Shown in pieces: positions 59,632-64,000 of a DNA stretch of 64,000 nucleotides. The stretch covers positions 248,001-312,000 of the forward strand of contig JARFJB010002143.1 in the NCBI GenBank assembly GCA_036346205.1. Reading direction: 5' to 3'. This stretch comes from Vesta saturnalis (lineage: Eukaryota > Arthropoda > Insecta > Coleoptera > Lampyridae). Below the pieces are notes generated by a model. That model saw only the letters and a list, made by a program, of their open reading frames with translations. It was not told the DNA's origin and made no database searches. The stretch's first letter is position 1, and the number at the start of each line of letters is the position of its first letter. The position numbers and the translations under genes were made by a program.

Positions 59632-62030
59632 ACAATAGCCTTCTTAATTAAAAATTCTTTCCCATCCACTCCTTTTCAACTTCCTGCGCACCTACAGCAT
59701 CTCGAATGCGTTGCTCCGACGGTGCACTTTCCCACTCCTATAATATTTCTTTCACACTACAACCCGCTCGGCCACAACACCCTATCCGATGACCTTTTAA
59801 TCTACGCCTCCAGTCTTCCTAATGCAGTTATACTAGGTGATTTCAATGCCGCCACATCCAATTCGGTGACACCGCAACTAATGGCAACGGTAACAGGCTA
59901 TCATTGGCTCTGTTGCAGTTGCCGGTCTTGCGAATTGCCAACACACAGGTAACATACTTCGAACAATTAGGTGCGTCAATAGTATCTATCATATCATAGC
60001 TTCCGAACCCATAGCTCACTATTTCGATCGTGAGCGATTTCTAGGCACCACGATCACATCAGATCACATACCACTACTGGCCAAAACTTCATTTTGTTCA
60101 GCTCTCCCCACACCTCCTCAATACACAGTCATTAAAGATTTTTCAAAAGCAGACTGGAATGCGTTCTCCGAACACATCTCCAACAACCTTCCTACACCCA
60201 ATCTTCAAACGACCCAAGATCTCGAGAGAGCGATTAGAGACCTAACTTCCGTAATTACGGAAGCGGTCGATATCTCTGTACCACTAAAAAACATCGACAC
60301 TTCCCGTAAACCGCTCCCACAACACATTGTGAACTGGATCAAAGAGAAAAGCCGAATCTATCGTCAATTCTTGCGATCCAGGGACCCGGCTCTCAAGACC
60401 GAATACAATCGCCTTAACGCCTTAATCAGGCGAGAAGCCAACAAACACGTCCAAGACTCCTGGACCAAAGCCACCTCCCAGCTAGATTATAGAAACGGTA
60501 CTCTTCTGGCAACAGTTCGATACACTGACCAGAAGGAAAGTCAACCCTAAATCCCACCTAACCGACCTACAGAGCAACCTAATCTCCTCCGACCAAGGAA
60601 AGGCCGATTTCTTTGGTCAACACCTCCAATCCATTTTCCATTCCCCCGATGATCTCCAATCCGATAACCGCTTCAAGGCAGAGGGTCGCTTTGAAGAATT
60701 CAGAAACCTTAACCTTCCTGAAATCCAACTCGATAACGCCCAGCCAGGTCCACACATATTTCAAAAAAGGTAAAAATTCTGCCCCAGGTCGTGACGGCCT
60801 AAATCGAACCGTCATTTACCCGATCCAGCCCTCCGATTACTCTCCAACATCTACAACCAATGCTTAATCCTATCCCACTTCCCGACGGACTGGAAATCGG
60901 CCTCCACCGTCATGATATCCAAACTCCACACCGACCTAACCTCACCCTCCTCCTATAGACCAATCTCCCTCCTGCGTTGTCTCGGAAAATGCTTTGAGCG
61001 GATTCTAGCCAGGCGACTCAGGGACCACCTCGAATTTCACGACCTCCTTCCCAACTGGCAATTCGGCTACCGTCCCATCCGAACGGGTCACGATCCTTTG
61101 TTGAAGCAGCTTACAGAGACCACCAGAGCATTCAATCGCAAGCAATGCAATCTGGCTGTGTTTCTGGACATTAAGCAAGCATTCGACAGGGTCTGGCACG
61201 CCGGTATCCTGCACAAGATCCGTAACCTCAACATCCCAGACCCCTTCACCAAACTCCAACTCTCGTACTTGACCAATCGGTCAGTTGGGTCAAAGTAGGG
61301 AAACCCTTCTCAGATCCTTTCCAACGTACAACAGGCATACCGCAAGGTTCTGCCTTAGCCCCGATCCTCTATATTATCTTCGCATCCGACATTCCCGAAG
61401 TCACACAACCCGGAGTGGTCGTTGCGCAGTTTGCGGATGACACCGCCTTCTGGACGGTTAATCGGAAGAGCGGAACGACCTCCCGCCTCATATCCAAAAC
61501 CGTTTGGAACTTCTCCAACTGAGCGAACCGGTGGAGAGTCTCCGTCAATCCCACCAAAACCCAAAAATCCCTCTTCCGACATCCTAATTACACCGAAGAT
61601 AAGTTCCCAAACCTTACCTCTAGAAACGTTGCCCTCGCCCTAAACCAAGAAAGACTCCCACGCCAACAAGAAGTTACCTACCTAGGAATCCTCTTTACTA
61701 GAACCCACAATTGGCTCTCCGATGTACAAAGAACAATTAACAGTATAAGAAACCGCGCAAACCTACTGGGCGACCTCCGGGGTAGAATCAGAGGCTGCCA
61801 CCCCAAAACACTACAACACACTTACAAAACATATTCGCCCTGTTATGGATTTCCGAACACCCATATACACTAACATAAACCCCAATCACCTTTCCTCTAT
61901 TGTTTCCTGTGAACGCCGGATACTCAGACGCATACACAGGTTACCTCTCAGGTACCTTAGCGACCTCACAACACAACACACAAACATACCAACCATCACA
62001 CACAGAATTCAAAGACTACAGAAAAACTGC
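59560..62030 (+). pseudogene. N2 ORF2 (endonuclease and reverse transcriptase), broken
   Basis: The endonuclease part begins with SITETKLTPRCTLNF (59568) and includes NAVILGDFNAATSNS (59835) and TTITSDHIPLLA (60050). The linker is WIKEKSRIYRQFLRSRDPAL (60332). The RT has SAPGRDGLNRTVI, SYRPISLLRCLGKCFERI, FGYRPIRTGHDPLLKQL, NLAVFLDIKQAFDRVWHAGI (motif A), GIPQGSALAPILYIIFASDI and VVAQFADDTAFW (motif C, near 61425). The post-RT part has PRQQEVTYLGILFTRTHNWL. Several frameshifts (for example near 61298) separate these; the catalytic motifs remain. The start of the endonuclease is missing. Confidence 0.85.
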
Positions 62031-62383
62031 ACATAAAAGAATATTCGGCGACACTATCCCTACGTCAAAGAGATCCTTACCACACCCTACAACTACCGTT
62101 TTCCCCAATTCCCACGAAGAAAACCTAAATTAAAATTCAATCATCCCCCCGCGATCCTTACACAACTTCTTCACGACCTCCCCGAGGAGATAGAAGAATC
62201 CCTGGACAACATCCCATATGCCCTCCGCATCCCCTCGTCTATTCGATGACGACCTAGCATGAAACCGGACAACGAATCGAATAATCACACTAAGCACGCT
62301 ACACCCCACTAAACATCGCAACATCAACAAGCATGGATTGACCAGGGCGGAAGAGAGAAGGACTCCTGAACAGTCTACGAATA

Positions 62384-62386
<3 letters not shown>

Positions 62387-62426
<40 letters not shown>
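62387..62426. repeat. (TA)n microsatellite in the N2 3' untranslated region
   Basis: About 40 bp of TA within the 3' untranslated region, 46 bp before the poly(A). At the matching place copy 1 has only ordinary AT-rich sequence, so the tract arose or expanded in this copy. Confidence 0.9.
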
Positions 62427-62429
<3 letters not shown>

Positions 62430-62497
62430 CTATAAATAAGTGATTACTAACCATAAGCATGAGCATACTAACAAAAAAAATAAGTTGTTACCTTCGA

Positions 62498-62910
62498 TAG
62501 AAAGAATATTAAAAATGTTCAAACCGTTACAGAATTACTTTCTCCCTCAAGAAAAATGTTTGGCTATGGATTCTCCACTTACAAGCTTGTACATCTCTTA
62601 AATGTGTGCCACAAGTGGAACCTGAAAAATATTCAATGGTAGAAGTATACATGATTCTATCAAATTTAAAGCAACAATGAATAGAGCGGAAAAATGAATT
62701 CTGTTTGCTAAATCAAGTTAACACTATGCTAGTAGCTTTGGTAAATGAAGGAGAAGACCTAGCCATAACTGAATTTAAAACGTCAGTGACCATGTTCTAT
62801 ACTACTTGTATTTGGATAAATGGACGGAACACTTTGAAGATTCGCAAGTGTTTCGTTGAGTATTGCCAAAAAAAAAGGAACTTCTGTGGTGAGATGTTGG
62901 AAACGCATTA
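62498..62910 (+). pseudogene. hAT transposase, 3' part
   Basis: Continues the frame broken at 57842: ERILKMFKPLQNYFLPQEKC, then across frameshifts VEVYMILSNLKQQ, LLNQVNTMLVALVNEGEDLA, ITEFKTSVTMFYTTCI and LDKWTEHFEDSQVFR. This is the region of hAT transposases leading to the dimerisation domain. The final C-terminal motif is not found. Confidence 0.8.
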
Positions 62911-63539
62911 ACTGTATTTCAAAAACACCTTAATATTCATACAGATCATTAGGAACTTTTTGGTGAAATCGTGTGCATTAAAAATATACAACCAGTCAAA
63001 AAATAAAAGAGTGGAAAAAAGTTTACGTTTCTAATGGGTCCAGCTTTTTAACCACTTCAAGAGTAAAGATATACCACACAACATATTAAAATTGTTGATA
63101 TGTGCATGTGTTTACCAAAAAACTAACCTTACTGTAACAACTTTAAAATGACTTTAAATGACATTTTCAAATGAATTCCCTTGAATTTTTTATTTTTAAG
63201 TATCTCTAGGATTGCCCAGATTCTTTACGAATGGAAAAATATACAAATGAGTAACGTTTCACTCGTCATTTTATTAACTATGTGCCTTAAAAAATTGAAG
63301 TAAAATTAGGAATTAAATAGATTTTTTTTTGACATTATTACATTATGATATGAGGCGCTAAAAAAATGAACTATAAAGAACCTAGTGGTTTGTCATCTAG
63401 ACTAGTGTAGTTATGTATCTAATTTAAAAGAAATTTCTTGCTCTCCTCCCCTTACCGGGGAGTACTTGTTACCCCACAGACTCTTTGGGTAATGCGACCA
63501 TGTCCCGTATTTCCTTTTCATGTAAATAGTCACCTTAAG
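62911..63539. other. No recognised gene
   Basis: AT-rich; no motif seen up to direct repeat D. Confidence 0.4.
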
Positions 63540-63802
63540 TCTGGTATATTTTATTTTAAAGGTATCCTTAATAATTTATGTTTAACGCAGTCATTAAATT
63601 ACGAAAATTCAATACCTAAAGACTTATACGTTTAGGTCCACTAATTTTCGACAGAGTACGTCAAACGTAGAGGCTCAATATATTTTGTGTTCGAATGGTA
63701 TGTTTTAAACGTAGCAGACAAAAGGAATGTATGAATAATGTTCGGACAACGCCGGTGGACGTAGTGTCTAGAGTGGAAGTTGTGATCAATTCTGCAAGTT
63801 GA
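63540..63802 (+). repeat. Direct repeat D, right copy
   Basis: Counterpart of 56313-56563 (TTCAATACCTAAAGACTTAT, TTTTCGACAGAGTACGTCAA, ATATTTTGTGTTCGAATGGT, GCCGGTGGACGTAGTGTCTA). Runs on into the minisatellite below. Confidence 0.8.
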
Positions 63803-64000
63803 CGTCACCAATATACGTCGGTAAACGTTGTAACCAACGCCGGTTGTGCCCAGAGAACGCCTGCAGGTGTAGTGAGTAGAGTGGAGGTTAGGACCAATTT
63901 TGAAAGTGGACAATGTGGAAGAGTGCAAGCTGTAGTTAGATTAAAGGAGTACCAAATTCAAAAAATGGCGTTGTTATCAAAGTAGACGTTGTGACCTAGA
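63730..64000 (+). repeat. Minisatellite of GTGGACGTTGTGACC-type units
   Basis: Degenerate units with GTAGTG(T/A)(C/G)TAGAGTGGA, GTTGTGA(T/C)CAATT(C/T)TG and AAAGTGGAC repeat to the end of the window. Related to the foldback arms at 47636-49745. The minus-strand open frame across it (63641-63928) is an artefact of the repeat. Confidence 0.65.

Larger units (their letters stand above)
57843..62483 (+). mobile_element. Jockey-type non-LTR family N2, copy 2, near full length
   Basis: Flanked by GTTGTTGCCTTCGA (57829-57842) and GTTGTTACCTTCGA (62484-62497), a 14-bp target duplication with one mismatch. Removing the element joins the hAT frame as LLPSIERILKMFKPL. It has a ~496-bp 5' untranslated region homologous to copy 1, ORF1 with zinc knuckles, endonuclease, RT, and a 3' end CATGAGCATACTAAC plus an A-run (62472-62480), the same as copy 1. 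GC content is higher and the plus strand more C-rich than the surroundings. Confidence 0.92.

Noticed and set aside
63641..63928. 95-residue minus-strand frame with repeated HSxHYxxRR pattern
   Set aside because: The repeat in the peptide follows the DNA minisatellite; the same sequence near 56500 is not open, so selection on protein is unlikely.

Overview
This is an AT-rich eukaryotic window, almost certainly from an insect or another arthropod. The evidence is the mix of decayed mobile elements (jockey-type non-LTR retroposons, mariner, IS630/Tc1-like, P, piggyBac, hAT and Ginger-like DNA transposons, a Penelope-like element), long (TA)n tracts, tandem satellites, and one host gene with introns of 51 and 55 bp. 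There are no bacterial operons, ribosome binding sites or CRISPR arrays. I cannot name the species. Nearly every long open frame is a piece of a broken transposon or its antisense shadow.

Layout. 0-2.5 kb: a minus-strand non-LTR fragment (N6) interrupted by a 362-bp foldback element with a tRNA-Asp-like core, then a mariner relic. 3.5-6.0 kb: non-LTR family N1 copy 1 (minus, poly(A) end at 3496). 6.0-8.9 kb: AT-rich DNA with an LTR/PBS-like remnant, three ~190-bp tandem units, a tRNA-derived SINE head and a second N1 piece. 9.2-12.75 kb: a P element with a THAP domain and 36-bp inverted repeats. 13.4-14.7 kb: N1 copy 3. 15.42-15.99 kb: three phase-compatible exons of a host gene (minus). 16.2-17.5 kb: a Penelope-like GIY-YIG fragment between two (TA)n tracts. 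17.6-19.9 kb: an IS630-like element with 350-bp inverted arms. 20.9-25.7 kb: two minus-strand jockey-type elements (N4, N3). 26.5-30.6 kb: degenerate tandem repeats, minisatellite and a 904-bp MITE-like element.

30.9-38.1 kb holds the most layered structure: a ~150-bp satellite (SatA) interrupted by a Ginger-like transposon, itself interrupted by a piggyBac, itself interrupted by a Tc1/IS630-like element with 413-bp arms. Target-site duplications and reading frames mark most junctions. 38.2-44.4 kb: a deleted mariner, transposase relics, a second piggyBac and an inverted duplication of an IS630-like transposase. 45.6-47.3 kb: an RT relic (N5) cut near its FADD motif by an ~820-bp insert. 47.6-49.7 kb: a foldback structure with minisatellite arms. 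50.0-52.8 kb: more SatA.

52.8-62.5 kb has two copies of jockey-type family N2 in opposite orientation, each with a poly(A) end and a likely target-site duplication. The plus copy (57843-62483) sits inside a hAT transposase, and removing it with one copy of its 14-bp duplication restores the hAT frame. The window ends in a minisatellite related to the foldback arms.

The genes do not form a pathway. The window is a stratified record of insertions whose relative order can be read from the nesting. The only feature that looks like a functional host locus is the spliced gene at 15.4-16.0 kb.
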